This document shows positions 36,153 to 45,070 of a DNA stretch of 64,000 bases, in pieces. How positions within the stretch are numbered: the stretch's first letter is position 1; each line of letters opens with the position of its first letter. The DNA lies in contig JADYZV010000185.1 of NCBI GenBank assembly GCA_020852965.1, positions 62,001-126,000 on the forward strand. Direction: 5' to 3'. Source of the DNA: Pirellulaceae bacterium (GTDB taxonomy: Bacteria; Planctomycetota; Planctomycetia; Pirellulales; Pirellulaceae). The notes below the pieces were generated by a model, which was not told where the DNA came from, did no database searches, and worked only from the letters and a program-made list of their open reading frames with translations. Made by a program: the position numbers and the translations under genes.

Positions 36153-39100
36153 CTACATCGCTGCAGTGTGGCTGGGGATGTTGGTGATGAAGAGTTCTTG
36201 AGGAGACAAATGCTGGCGGGCTAGGTTGACTAGGTGCTGATGGTGAGTGAAAAAAATCACCTGCGTGCGATGCGATAGCTCAGCCAACACGTGCAGTGTG
36301 GCTACAGAACGAGCGTCATCAAAGTTCATCAGGATGTCGTCAACAATCAGCGGGATCGGTTCGTGGTGTGACAGCCAAGCTTCTAAGCTGGCCAAGCGCA
36401 GCGCCAAATATAATTGATCGCAGGTACCGTCGCTCATCCCTTCGACCAATACTCGAGTACCATTGCGAAGGCCAGCCAGTATGGGCTCTCCCTTTTCGTT
36501 GTATTCGGCTTGCAGACCGGAGTATTGCCCAAGGGTTATCTGCTGGAAGATCTGGCTGGCGCGACCGAGAATCGGACCTTGGTTCTTTTCGCGATGTCGC
36601 TCGATGGCTGCTTTGAGTACGACGGCGGCTACACGGCGCACGGCCAGCGATTGCAGTTCGACCTCCAATTGCGCGGCGATACTTTCGCACTGGGCATTCG
36701 CTTCAGCGGCTCGGCTGCTTCCGTCGAATTTCTGTAGCTCGATCTCGGCGGCACGAATCTGTCCAATGACGGCATCGCGCTGCTCTTTCAATTCAGCCAA
36801 TGTCTGCTCAGCGAGAGCCATTCGCTGTTGGAGCGATTGTTCGCAACTCAACTCTTTTTCCACTTCGGCTACAAAGTCAGGCAAGGTGGCTCCGGCACAA
36901 AAACCGAGTATTTCGTCTTCTAATTCGCTGGCGGCCAGCTCGTGCTCGCGGCGCTCACGAGCTTGATCGGCTGCGGGGGCGAGTTGATCGTAGTCGCTGA
37001 CTTGCGCTTGTCGCAGCATCTCGTCGAGCTGAATCTTGGCTTGTTCGCCGCGCTGCTGCGCTTGTTGGAGCGCCAGGGTCAATTCGGCTTGACGCGCGAT
37101 CAAGCCTTTGTGCTCGCGGTCGGCCACGCGAGCTTGTTCCAATTGTTGGACTAGCGCGCTAAGCGCCTGTTCGGCCGGCAGCTTGTGCAATTCGGGGGCG
37201 ATCGCGGCGCACAGCGAGGCTACATCGGTTGAAAACAATTGTGCATCGCGATCGATGTGCTGCAAGCGCGTGCGGAAGCGATCGACCTCCTTGAATTTGG
37301 AAAATAGATCTCCTAGCGTATCCAAGCGGTTGTTGGCTTGCTCGGGGAGTGCGCTCTGTTCTAAGCCCAGGCGTTCCATTTCACTGGCCCACTCGCTTTG
37401 CAAATCGCCCAATTCGGTTTCGAATCTAGCGAATTCGGCTTGAGCCGCAGCCAATTTGGCTCGATCGTCGCGCAGTTGATCGTTCCATTGCTCGTGGCGG
37501 CTGACCTGGCTGGTCAGTTCGGTGAGTTTATCATCGACCCATTGCGTTAATTCAAGCAACGCGGGTTGTTCCGCCTTCTTGGGAGAGGATGAATGGGGAT
37601 TTCTGTTAGAGCTTACGGGATCCAGCGTGTCGCGTATCTGTTTCAGTCGCTGGGTCAATTCGGTTAGCTGCTTCCGCTTGTGCGTGCAGTCTGATTCGAG
37701 CTGTCGCAGTTGCTTGAGTTGCTGTGAGAGCTGGTCTAGTTGTCGTAGCCAGTCCTGCATTTCATCGGGAGCTAGCGGAGTGATACCCGTTGGAGTCCAC
37801 AATGCCTGCCAACGTTGCTCGATTTCCGCTCGCTGCGATTGCGTCTGTTGAAGTTCTGCTTGTCGTTTGGCATAGCGTGTAGAGATCTGGGCAAGATCGT
37901 TGTGCAGCTTAGCTTTGGTGGCTACGCGATTGGCGTCGGTTCGCAAGGCATCGGCGATTCGATCCGCTTCTAGGACCGCATGCTGATAGGCGCTAGTCAA
38001 ATCGCTCGACTCAGGGAAGTTCTTCAAATAGTCATGCAGCGCGGTGTCGTCTGTGGTTTTAGATTCCCAAGTGGCAACGAACAGTTGCCAGCCATATTGT
38101 CTGAGTCGTCGCATGCGATCCAGTTCGGCCAGAGTGGGGACCGCTTGTCCCGATTCGAGCTGCGACAACTGAGCCGACAAGGCGTCGCGCTGCTGTTCAT
38201 CTTCGGCTAGTGTGCGATTCAATGCCTGCAGTTGACCATCGGCGGTAGAGAATTCCGTTTCGAAACGGTCGAGGCTAGCTGAGGAGGGGAGCGGTAGACA
38301 TTCCAACTCCGTCAATTGTCCGGAGAATAGTGGAAGTTTCTTGAGAGCCAATTCGACTTGACGTTGCATTTTGCCGCGGTCTGCTTCGGCTTGGTTCAGC
38401 TCCGCTTGCACGTCCCCTTGTTGTTGAACTGCGCGCAACGAGGCGCGGAGCGCGGGTAGATCGAAGGTGATTGGTTGGACGGATAGGCGTTGCTCGCCAC
38501 TGCTGATGTCCAATTGAAGTTGTTCGCAATTTTTGCGTTGGGCTTGCAAGCGTTCGAGTTGCCGCTGGAGTTGAGTTCCTAGACTGCGGATCTTGACCGT
38601 TTTGTCTCGAGGCAGACGTAGTTCTTCGATGGTGGACAGGTCGGGGCTGCGATCGAGCTCGCGCATGAGTTCTTGAGCTTCGCTTTCGCTGTCTCGGCAG
38701 CGAGCTTCGACCGCAGGCCGATCTACGAGCGACTTGCGAATACCGCCAACTCGATCGCGCAGTGCTTCGATCGCGTCGAAGGCGGCGAGGATCGCCGGCG
38801 GCACGATCAGAGATTCCAATTGAGCTGCGATCTTCGCCAGTTCGGTAGTTGCACCACTGGATTGCATCTGACCAGTTTTCAGTTCGAGCAGCAGCTCGTT
38901 TGTGTGTTTTGCAAAGTCGCCTTCTAAACGCGGCACGTGTGCCAGAAGCTGTAGTTTCTGTTTACGAGTCTTCCAGCGATCGATGGGTGCCGAGGCCGAT
39001 TCGATGCGCTGTAGTCGAGTCAATTCAGCTTGGATTTGGCTGAGCTGCTGATCGAGCTCGGCCTTGCGCTGCCGTTGCTGTTGGTGCTGTTGGTCACAGG

Positions 39101-39725
39101 TTTTCCAAGTATCGACGGTCTCTTGAGCGGCCCCAACCGCTTTGCGATGTTCGAGGTAGTCTTGCAAGTGTTGCTGAATGGAACCGCTGCGGAGCGTACT
39201 TTTGAGCAGTGCGTCGGCCTCTGTTTGAAGGTCGTTTTGCAACTGCTGTAGATTGACGACGCCAGCTCCGGCGGCGAACAACAACTCTCCCAATCGCCCT
39301 TTTCCAGCAGCGATGTCCTGTCCCCCCTCGCGCAAACGATGGTGGTTAATTCCGAACATCGACTGGAAGAACTCCTGGTCGACATCCCCCATGAATCGCA
39401 GCAGCGCATCGTCCGCAACAGGCTCTTGATCTTGGCCACAGCGCAGCGATAGCTTTTGAGCCTTGCGGCGCACGGAGGTTAGCTGTGTGCCATCGCTGTG
39501 TTCTAAACGCGCGCCAACGCGTAGCGACTTGTAGGGATGCTGGAAATCGTCGGGAGTGCTTGAGGGAAAGCCGTATAGGAAATGAGTGATCGCGCGCAGC
39601 GATGAACTCTTCCCCGCCTCGTTGGGGCCGTACAGAATATGCAGCCCGTGCGAACCCGCCGACAAGTCGAGTTGACAATCGGTAAACGGCCCGAAGGCGA
39701 TCAATTGGAGTTCAGCAATCTTCAC
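36153..39725 (-). CDS. SMC/SbcC-like AAA ATPase (YhaN type)
   Basis: 1190 residues. N-terminal ATPase half: MKIAELQLIAFGPFTD and Walker A LYGPNEAGKSS (31-41). Between about 200 and 1050 there are long, Gln/Leu/Glu-rich coiled-coil stretches. C-terminal half: signature-like GMSDGTCDQLYLALRLA at about 1090-1107, Walker B IPLIVDDILMNFDDA at about 1122-1136, and H-loop VIFFTHHQHLV. This is the SbcC/Rad50/YhaN layout; YhaN-type proteins pair with the SbcD-like YhaO in DNA end processing or repair. The matching nuclease gene is upstream on the same strand (40077-41396), separated by about 350 bp of repeats. No zinc-hook CxxC is evident mid-coil. Confidence 0.87.
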   Translation of the reverse strand: MKIAELQLIAFGPFTDCQLDLSAGSHGLHILYGPNEAGKSSSLRAITHFLYGFPSSTPDDFQHPYKSLRVGARLEHSDGTQLTSVRRKAQKLSLRCGQDQEPVADDALLRFMGDVDQEFFQSMFGINHHRLREGGQDIAAGKGRLGELLFAAGAGVVNLQQLQNDLQTEADALLKSTLRSGSIQQHLQDYLEHRKAVGAAQETVDTWKTCDQQHQQQRQRKAELDQQLSQIQAELTRLQRIESASAPIDRWKTRKQKLQLLAHVPRLEGDFAKHTNELLLELKTGQMQSSGATTELAKIAAQLESLIVPPAILAAFDAIEALRDRVGGIRKSLVDRPAVEARCRDSESEAQELMRELDRSPDLSTIEELRLPRDKTVKIRSLGTQLQRQLERLQAQRKNCEQLQLDISSGEQRLSVQPITFDLPALRASLRAVQQQGDVQAELNQAEADRGKMQRQVELALKKLPLFSGQLTELECLPLPSSASLDRFETEFSTADGQLQALNRTLAEDEQQRDALSAQLSQLESGQAVPTLAELDRMRRLRQYGWQLFVATWESKTTDDTALHDYLKNFPESSDLTSAYQHAVLEADRIADALRTDANRVATKAKLHNDLAQISTRYAKRQAELQQTQSQRAEIEQRWQALWTPTGITPLAPDEMQDWLRQLDQLSQQLKQLRQLESDCTHKRKQLTELTQRLKQIRDTLDPVSSNRNPHSSSPKKAEQPALLELTQWVDDKLTELTSQVSRHEQWNDQLRDDRAKLAAAQAEFARFETELGDLQSEWASEMERLGLEQSALPEQANNRLDTLGDLFSKFKEVDRFRTRLQHIDRDAQLFSTDVASLCAAIAPELHKLPAEQALSALVQQLEQARVADREHKGLIARQAELTLALQQAQQRGEQAKIQLDEMLRQAQVSDYDQLAPAADQARERREHELAASELEDEILGFCAGATLPDFVAEVEKELSCEQSLQQRMALAEQTLAELKEQRDAVIGQIRAAEIELQKFDGSSRAAEANAQCESIAAQLEVELQSLAVRRVAAVVLKAAIERHREKNQGPILGRASQIFQQITLGQYSGLQAEYNEKGEPILAGLRNGTRVLVEGMSDGTCDQLYLALRLASLEAWLSHHEPIPLIVDDILMNFDDARSVATLHVLAELSHRTQVIFFTHHQHLVNLARQHLSPQELFITNIPSHTAAM

Positions 39726-39752
39726 GGTGATTTCTATATATGGTTTTGAAGT

Positions 39753-39868
39753 ATTGGACCCCTGTGAGCTTGCCTCACAGGTGAACGAGTTTTGGAGCTA
39801 GATGCGTTCGCCATAAGCATTGGACCCCTGTGAGCTTGCCTCACCGGTGAACGAGTTTTGGAAATAGA
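39753..39868 (+). repeat. Two CTTGC elements (4a, 4b), 66-bp period
   Basis: 4a: CCTGTGAG (39761-39768), CTTGC, CTCACAGG (39774-39781), then TGAACGAGTTTTGGAGCTAGA. 4b: CCTGTGAG (39827-39834), CTTGC, CTCACCGG with one mismatch, then AACGAGTTTTGGAAATAGA. Both are preceded by TTGGACCC. They lie upstream of the YhaN-like gene on the opposite strand. Confidence 0.85.
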
Positions 39869-39897
39869 TCGAGGGCCTCACCAACGCCCCCATTTTT

Positions 39898-39932
39898 CCA
39901 TCCGCTCGCCACCTCAGGTGGCGAGCGGATGG
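39898..39932. repeat. Long perfect hairpin HP3 (16-bp arms, 3-nt loop)
   Basis: Arms CCATCCGCTCGCCACC (39898-39913) and its complement (39917-39932), loop TCA. It lies about 50 nt after CTTGC element 4b. The remaining gap to 40076 shows nothing else. Confidence 0.9.
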
Positions 39933-40076
39933 GAAAGTGGTAAGGCCAGGGTGTTTTAAACGTGCTCTACTCATAAAACTTGGCTCACGCCAGACAAGCT
40001 GTCATGGGGCCGATGCGGAATCGAGATGTATGGTATAGCGAGCCGCGCGGGAGGGTAGCTTACAATTTGATTTAAT

Positions 40077-41396
40077 TTAAGGAGGTGAATCTGTAGTGCC
40101 GTGTTGCAGACGGTGAGTCAGCAGGGATTCGGCTTGGGACAATACTCCGGCCAGCCAGTCATCGGCTTGGGGATCGTCTTGATCAGCGGCCTGAGTGAAG
40201 TTGAGTGTGCCGGGTTTTGTGGCCGCTCCTACGAGGCTCTTTAATTCGGGGGGGAGCTTGTTGATCACTGGCTGGAAATCAAAGCCGAGCGCATCGAGCT
40301 GCTGAGGCTGTGTGCGCAGTTGAGCGAAGAGTTCGGTTAGCTCGCCCAGGGCGGCTTCGTCAATCATTGGAGTCGTACCGCCGCGAACCGGCAAGCTGGT
40401 GTGCAACTTTACTTTTTCAATCCACAGTTTTCCTTGGCCAATGTCGAGCGCGAGGCCACGCACTTGATGGATCCAGTGATCTTGGTACGCTTGCAGTTCA
40501 CGATGCAGCTTGGTGGCTCCCACGAGTTCGACCCGTACGGCCAGCGGCTTGCTTTCTGAACCGAGCACTAATCGCGAGAGGTGACCGCTGACGCAACTGA
40601 GTACGTCATCGGAATGCTGGACGGAACTGACGTCTACTTGGGCAGTCTCCCAACGCATGACATCGAGCGGATGAAAAACCGGTTCCAAACGACGATCATC
40701 GTGCACGGTAACAACGTAGCATCCCTTGGGGCCGCTCTCGCGAATATGCCTCCCCTGAATGTTGCCGGAAAAGGCGACAAACGGATCTTGGCAAAGAACT
40801 TCGCGCTTGTGAATATGCCCCAAGGCCCAGTAGTCGTAGCCTTTGAGCTTAAGCCCGTCGAGCGAACAGGGAGAGTAGCGATCGTGCCCTTCGCGGCCTT
40901 CGGCGCTGGTGTGCAAGAGGCCGATGTTCAAGCACCCTCGCTCGGCGGCTGGATAGGCTTGCGACAGATCTTCGAGTACACACTCGGTTGCGAAGCTCTG
41001 TCCATGAATGGCCACATCGAGCGTTTCCAAGTGGACGGTTTGTGGTTTTTTGTGCGATAGGAGCGTGACGTTGTCCGGGAGCGGTAGAGATCGCGTCATC
41101 TTGTTGGCCGCGTCGTGATTGCCCGCGATGAAGATTAGGGGGATGTCTGCTGCGCGCAGTCGCGTGGCCTGCTGGACAAAGTACATACCGGTCTGGAAGT
41201 TTTTCCAGTCACCGTCATACAAATCGCCGGCGATAAGTACAAATTGGACTTGTTGCTCGATTGCCAGATCGACCAAGTTGCTCAGCCCCTCGCGCGGGGC
41301 CCGACGAATTTCGTCGACGGGTGCTCCTTCGTACCGCTGCAAGCCCTTGAGCGCGCTGTCTAAATGAATATCGGCGGCGTGGATGAATTTGAAAAT
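40077..41396 (-). CDS. SbcD/YhaO-like metallophosphoesterase (DNA repair exonuclease), probable ATT start
   Basis: About 439 residues if started at ATT 41396. The conserved N-terminus FKFIHAADIHLDSALKGLQRYEG lies upstream of the first conventional start (TTG at 41342) and supplies the essential DxH metal motif, so the true start must be upstream. The frame is open only back to a stop at 41450 and contains no ATG, GTG or TTG before 41342. ATT at 41396, with AGG 9 nt upstream, is the best candidate; CTG at 41405 is an alternative. Other calcineurin-like motifs are present: AGDLYDGD, AGNHDAA, LLHTSAEG and ALGHIHKRE. It is the upstream partner of the YhaN-like ATPase at 36153-39725. Confidence 0.8.
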   Translation of the reverse strand: MFKFIHAADIHLDSALKGLQRYEGAPVDEIRRAPREGLSNLVDLAIEQQVQFVLIAGDLYDGDWKNFQTGMYFVQQATRLRAADIPLIFIAGNHDAANKMTRSLPLPDNVTLLSHKKPQTVHLETLDVAIHGQSFATECVLEDLSQAYPAAERGCLNIGLLHTSAEGREGHDRYSPCSLDGLKLKGYDYWALGHIHKREVLCQDPFVAFSGNIQGRHIRESGPKGCYVVTVHDDRRLEPVFHPLDVMRWETAQVDVSSVQHSDDVLSCVSGHLSRLVLGSESKPLAVRVELVGATKLHRELQAYQDHWIHQVRGLALDIGQGKLWIEKVKLHTSLPVRGGTTPMIDEAALGELTELFAQLRTQPQQLDALGFDFQPVINKLPPELKSLVGAATKPGTLNFTQAADQDDPQADDWLAGVLSQAESLLTHRLQHGTTDSPP

Positions 41397-41525
41397 GGTG
41401 AACAGCCTTTGATGTAGCGAAACGCGGTGAGGTGTTTGAACGAGTCGTCAAAGTGCGTGAGAATAGAAATATAGGCATTGCCGGTGGTTTGGGCCATGAC
41501 GTTGAGCGGATGCGTTTGCGACTTT

Positions 41526-41603
41526 ATCCGTGCTCCGGCTCTGCCATCCGTGCTTCCACAGCGACAGGAAAACTAGCACGGATGGCAGAGCCGGAGCACG
41601 GAT
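41526..41603. repeat. Long perfect inverted repeat HP4 (29-bp arms, 20-nt loop)
   Basis: Arms 41526-41554 and 41575-41603 are perfectly complementary (GTGCTCCGGCTCTGCCATCC core). The arm itself begins and ends with ATCCGTGCT. It precedes the CTTGC tandem array by about 155 bp. Confidence 0.9.
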
Positions 41604-41757
41604 GACAGGCTGGGAAAATGCAAAAGGGTGTTGGAACGTGCTTCCTAGAGCGTCTGCTTGGACTGGACAATTGTCGCGTGGACGAGGAAAATATGAAATC
41701 AGATTGGTAATCGCTGCGGGGGACACTGGAGGGGGCGGATCGATCAACGGCTAGGTA

Positions 41758-42092
41758 GAAAACTGATTCACCGGCGAGGCAAGCTCGCAGGGGTCTAACA
41801 AACGGCTCGATTGATTACTGATTCACCGGCGAGGCAAGCTCGCAGGGGTCTAAGTAACGGCTCGATTGATTACTGATCCACCGGCGAGGCTAGCTCGCAG
41901 GGGTCTAAGAAACGGCTCGATTGATTGCTGATCCACCGGCGAGGCAAGCTCGCAGAGGTCTAAGAAACGGCTCGATTGATTACTGATCCACCGGCTAGGC
42001 GAGCTCGAATGGGTCTAAGAGACGGTTAGATAAGATAGAAAAGTGACTCACCGGCGAGGCAGGCTCGTAGGGGTCTAAGTAATAGTCCGAAC
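41758..42092 (-). repeat. CTTGC tandem array: five 55-bp units plus one diverged unit
   Basis: On the + strand CCGGCGAGGCAAGCTCGCAG starts at 41771 and recurs at 41826, 41881, 41936, 41991 (55-bp steps) and 42051 (60-bp step). Each is followed by GGGTCTAA and ACGGCTCGATTGATTACTGA. On the minus strand it reads CCCCTGCGAG, CTTGC, CTCGCCGG, the same layout as the other CTTGC elements. Units 5 and 6 are mutated. There are no unique spacers, so this is not a CRISPR array. It ends at about the start of the gene at 42115. Confidence 0.88.
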
Positions 42093-42114
42093 GCTTCGAA
42101 AGCGAAATGCAAGC

Positions 42115-44901
42115 ATGACCGACCGCATGCGGTTTTCCGAAATGGCTGGCATCCAAGCTCAGCGCGAGGAGATGGAATCGATTTGGCCACTGAACGCAGT
42201 ACTGTGCTTGTTGGGCGCGTCGGTATTGGGCGTGGCCTTCTATTTTCTTGATCCTGCAGATCCGCGACCACTATACAACCCGTGGAGCTATGCAATCGCG
42301 ACACCGATCGTGCTGCTGGTGCTATCGGCGCTGCTCAGCACGGTGGTCAGCCGCGTGGTCGAGAAGTCGATGCAAATGGCCTTTCTGCTCAGTGTCCTGA
42401 TCCACTTGGTGTTGATGGTAGCCGCCGTGAATGTGGTCATCTTTTCACGCATGTGGCCCGACGTGCTCGATTCTTTGGCGCAGCAGCGCGAAGAACTCAA
42501 ACGAGAAAAGCTGCAAGCCAAACAGTACATTCGTCTATCGAATACTACGCAAACAGGGCGTCGTCCGGACTATCTGAGGCCGGTCGAGACCGTGCATCAG
42601 CCGACCGAGGTCGAACCGGTCGACACGCCCATGTTGACGCTGGCTCGCTCCGATCGAGCTAATCTGGTGAGCCCATCGCCTAAGATCGAGTTGAGCCATA
42701 CGCCGCATCTGCTCGAGCGCAATCAGCCAGCGACCTCCACTCCCCGCAGTACAGAGCAAGCGGCTTCGTTGTCGAGAAGCCTATCGAATACTCCGCGTTT
42801 GAAAACTTCTGCACCGATCCCTGAGTCTCAAGTGCTCGAGCTTTCCGAGCCCGCCGCGTTGGCCCCTTCGTCGTCAGCCTTGGCACGCAAACAGCCGCGA
42901 CAGGCAGCCGAGCTGTCTCGGGCACCCAGGCTGCCCAGTGCTGGCACAGCCGCCGCGTCAGGGTTGACTACACCGCGAGAACAGCGGCGTAGTGCAGCGG
43001 CGCAAGTCCCCAGACCGAGTGTAAACGATACGGCCGTTTCATTGCCGCGCAATACTGCTGGAGGCACGTTGGGGTCCGCCGGCCCGAGCTCGTTGCCGGT
43101 TCGCGGGATGGAATCGATCGGGAGTACCGATCCGGTTCCCAGTCAGGAGGTCGTGCTAGGTGCGGTTTCCGCTCAGCAGCGTCGCTCGTCCGTGCAACGC
43201 TGGCGCGCCAGTCAACTGCCTGAACTCGGAGCACCGCAAAGCCTTAGTGCGTCGGAGCAGCGTCGTTTATCGAGCGGTTTTCAAGGGCGCTCGCCAGCCC
43301 AATTGTCGCAAGCGCAAGAGGAGGGCGCGGCGGCCGTGCGCGATGTGGCTGGACTCAGCGGTGCCGATCTGGAGTTGGAGCGATCTTCGATTAGCCGTAG
43401 CGGTCAGCCGGGACCGACCGTGGTGCGCGGGGTTGACGAGCTGCTTAGTCAGCTTGAAACGCAGGCTGACGCAGCGTCTTTGGACACCGCGCAGGGTGCC
43501 AAGACCTCAGACGCTGTTGCCGCGCTCGATGCAGCAGCCAGTTTAACGCTATCGCGACGCGGTGGCGCTACGGGAAGTGCAATGAACGGTCTCGCTCCGC
43601 CTTCAACACTACTGGATATCGAGCAAACGTCTGGCGTTGGCGGTATTGCTCCTAAGCCGAATCCAATCGGTGGATTGATCAATCGCCGCGATGTGGCGCT
43701 CGACGATTGGGCACCTCCGCAACTCGAATCGCAGCGGTTCGCGCGGCAAGACATCGGTGGTCCGCTGGCGGCCGGCCAAGTCGCTTTGCCCAAGCCCGCG
43801 TTTCAACAGCGCATCGATCGGCTCAAGGATCGCAATCCGCGAGACGAATCGTGGCTCGCCCCTCAAACCGAGTTGGCCATCGAACGCGGTTTGGAGTTTT
43901 TGGCCAAACACCAACGTTCCGATGGCTCATGGCGACTGCAAGACTTCGATACTCAGGTACTCATGCGCAGCGATACGGCGGCGACAGGTTTGGCACTGCT
44001 ATCCTTTCAGGGTGCCGGCTATACCCACAATCAATTCAAGTATGCGGGGACCGTTAAAAGAGCAGTACAGTTTTTGGTAAGTCATCAGCGGGCCAATGGC
44101 GATTTATACATTCCACAGGACCCGGCATCGGACCAGAACGCTTGGCTGTACTCGCACGGAATCGCCTCATTGGCGCTGTGTGAAGCGGTGGGGATGACAC
44201 AAGACGAGCAACTACGACCTGCAGCTCAGAAGGCGATCGACTTTATGGTCGCCAGCCAAGATCCGCAACTCGGCGGCTGGCGTTATCGTCCCGGGGCGGG
44301 GGCAGATACCAGCGTTACCGGTTGGTTCATGATGGCTTTCAAAAGTGGGCAACTGGCGGGCTTGAACGTTCCTGAAACGACATTCGATGCGATCGAGAAG
44401 TATTTGGCGGCCAGCCAGGCACCGAGCGGCGAAGCCTATTTGTATCGCTATAATCCGTATGCTGCCGACACGCCACAGCAGCGTCATGGTCTGGCCCCCA
44501 CATCGGTCATGACCAGCGTTGGTCTGTTGATGCGACTCTATTTTGGCTGGAAACGCGATCGTGCCGAGATGATGGACGGAGCGGATTACCTATTGGCACA
44601 TCCCCCCGAAAACGGCAGCCTGGCAGCCAGTCGTCGCGATACGTACTACTGGTACTACGCTACCCAAGTCATGTTTCACATGCGCGGCGAGCGTTGGGAG
44701 AAATGGCACGATCGACTCTACCCACTGCTGATCAATAGCCAAGTCGTCGACGGGGAGCTAGCGGGAAGCTGGGACCCGAACTATCCCACACCCGATTTAT
44801 GGGCGCGTTATGGCGGTCGCTTGTACGTGACGACCCTCAATCTATTATCATTAGAGGTCAGCTATCGCCATTTGCCACTCTACGAGGCGGCTGCGCAATA
44901 A
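42115..44901 (+). CDS. Membrane protein with C-terminal terpenoid-cyclase/prenyltransferase-like domain
   Basis: 928 residues. There are three N-terminal membrane helices: LNAVLCLLGASVLGVAFYFL, YAIATPIVLLVLSALLSTVV and MQMAFLLSVLIHLVLMVAAV. A long Ser/Pro/Ala/Arg-rich, probably disordered segment follows (about 150-580). The C-terminal domain (about 585-920) has alpha/alpha-barrel repeats of the squalene-cyclase/prenyltransferase superfamily: AIERGLEFLAKHQRSDGSW, AVQFLVSHQRANGDLY, AIDFMVASQDPQLGGWRY. The catalytic DxDD of squalene-hopene cyclases is not visible, so a cyclase reaction is not supported; a binding or scaffold role is possible. Similar proteins in planctomycetes tend to lie near ExbB/ExbD genes, as here within 8 kb. 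Confidence 0.8.
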   Translation: MTDRMRFSEMAGIQAQREEMESIWPLNAVLCLLGASVLGVAFYFLDPADPRPLYNPWSYAIATPIVLLVLSALLSTVVSRVVEKSMQMAFLLSVLIHLVLMVAAVNVVIFSRMWPDVLDSLAQQREELKREKLQAKQYIRLSNTTQTGRRPDYLRPVETVHQPTEVEPVDTPMLTLARSDRANLVSPSPKIELSHTPHLLERNQPATSTPRSTEQAASLSRSLSNTPRLKTSAPIPESQVLELSEPAALAPSSSALARKQPRQAAELSRAPRLPSAGTAAASGLTTPREQRRSAAAQVPRPSVNDTAVSLPRNTAGGTLGSAGPSSLPVRGMESIGSTDPVPSQEVVLGAVSAQQRRSSVQRWRASQLPELGAPQSLSASEQRRLSSGFQGRSPAQLSQAQEEGAAAVRDVAGLSGADLELERSSISRSGQPGPTVVRGVDELLSQLETQADAASLDTAQGAKTSDAVAALDAAASLTLSRRGGATGSAMNGLAPPSTLLDIEQTSGVGGIAPKPNPIGGLINRRDVALDDWAPPQLESQRFARQDIGGPLAAGQVALPKPAFQQRIDRLKDRNPRDESWLAPQTELAIERGLEFLAKHQRSDGSWRLQDFDTQVLMRSDTAATGLALLSFQGAGYTHNQFKYAGTVKRAVQFLVSHQRANGDLYIPQDPASDQNAWLYSHGIASLALCEAVGMTQDEQLRPAAQKAIDFMVASQDPQLGGWRYRPGAGADTSVTGWFMMAFKSGQLAGLNVPETTFDAIEKYLAASQAPSGEAYLYRYNPYAADTPQQRHGLAPTSVMTSVGLLMRLYFGWKRDRAEMMDGADYLLAHPPENGSLAASRRDTYYWYYATQVMFHMRGERWEKWHDRLYPLLINSQVVDGELAGSWDPNYPTPDLWARYGGRLYVTTLNLLSLEVSYRHLPLYEAAAQ

Positions 44902-44954
44902 ACTCGAAATGGCCTTGCCCTTCAGAAACGAGGCTCCCGCAAGGGCGCAGAGCT

Positions 44955-44984
44955 CGCAAAGAATTCAATTGGAGTTGCTTTGCG
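44955..44984. repeat. CGCAAAG/CTTTGCG hairpin
   Basis: Arms CGCAAAG (44955-44961) and CTTTGCG (44978-44984) with a 16-nt loop; preceded by GGGCGCAGAGCT. It is related to the nested repeat at 18448-18516. It lies in the 170-bp gap before the DUF1080 gene. Confidence 0.55.
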
Positions 44985-45070
44985 CATTCGCGTGAGATTG
45001 GAGAGCTAATGACGACCGATTTTTCCGTATCAACTATCAAGCCCCTTGCATTTCTACGAGAGACACCAAC

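Noticed and set aside
41758..42092. CRISPR array
   Set aside because: Repeat units are contiguous with 55-bp steps and no unique spacers; no cas genes are near.
42115..44901. Squalene-hopene cyclase
   Set aside because: The DxDD catalytic motif is not visible and membrane helices plus a long linker occupy the first 580 residues.
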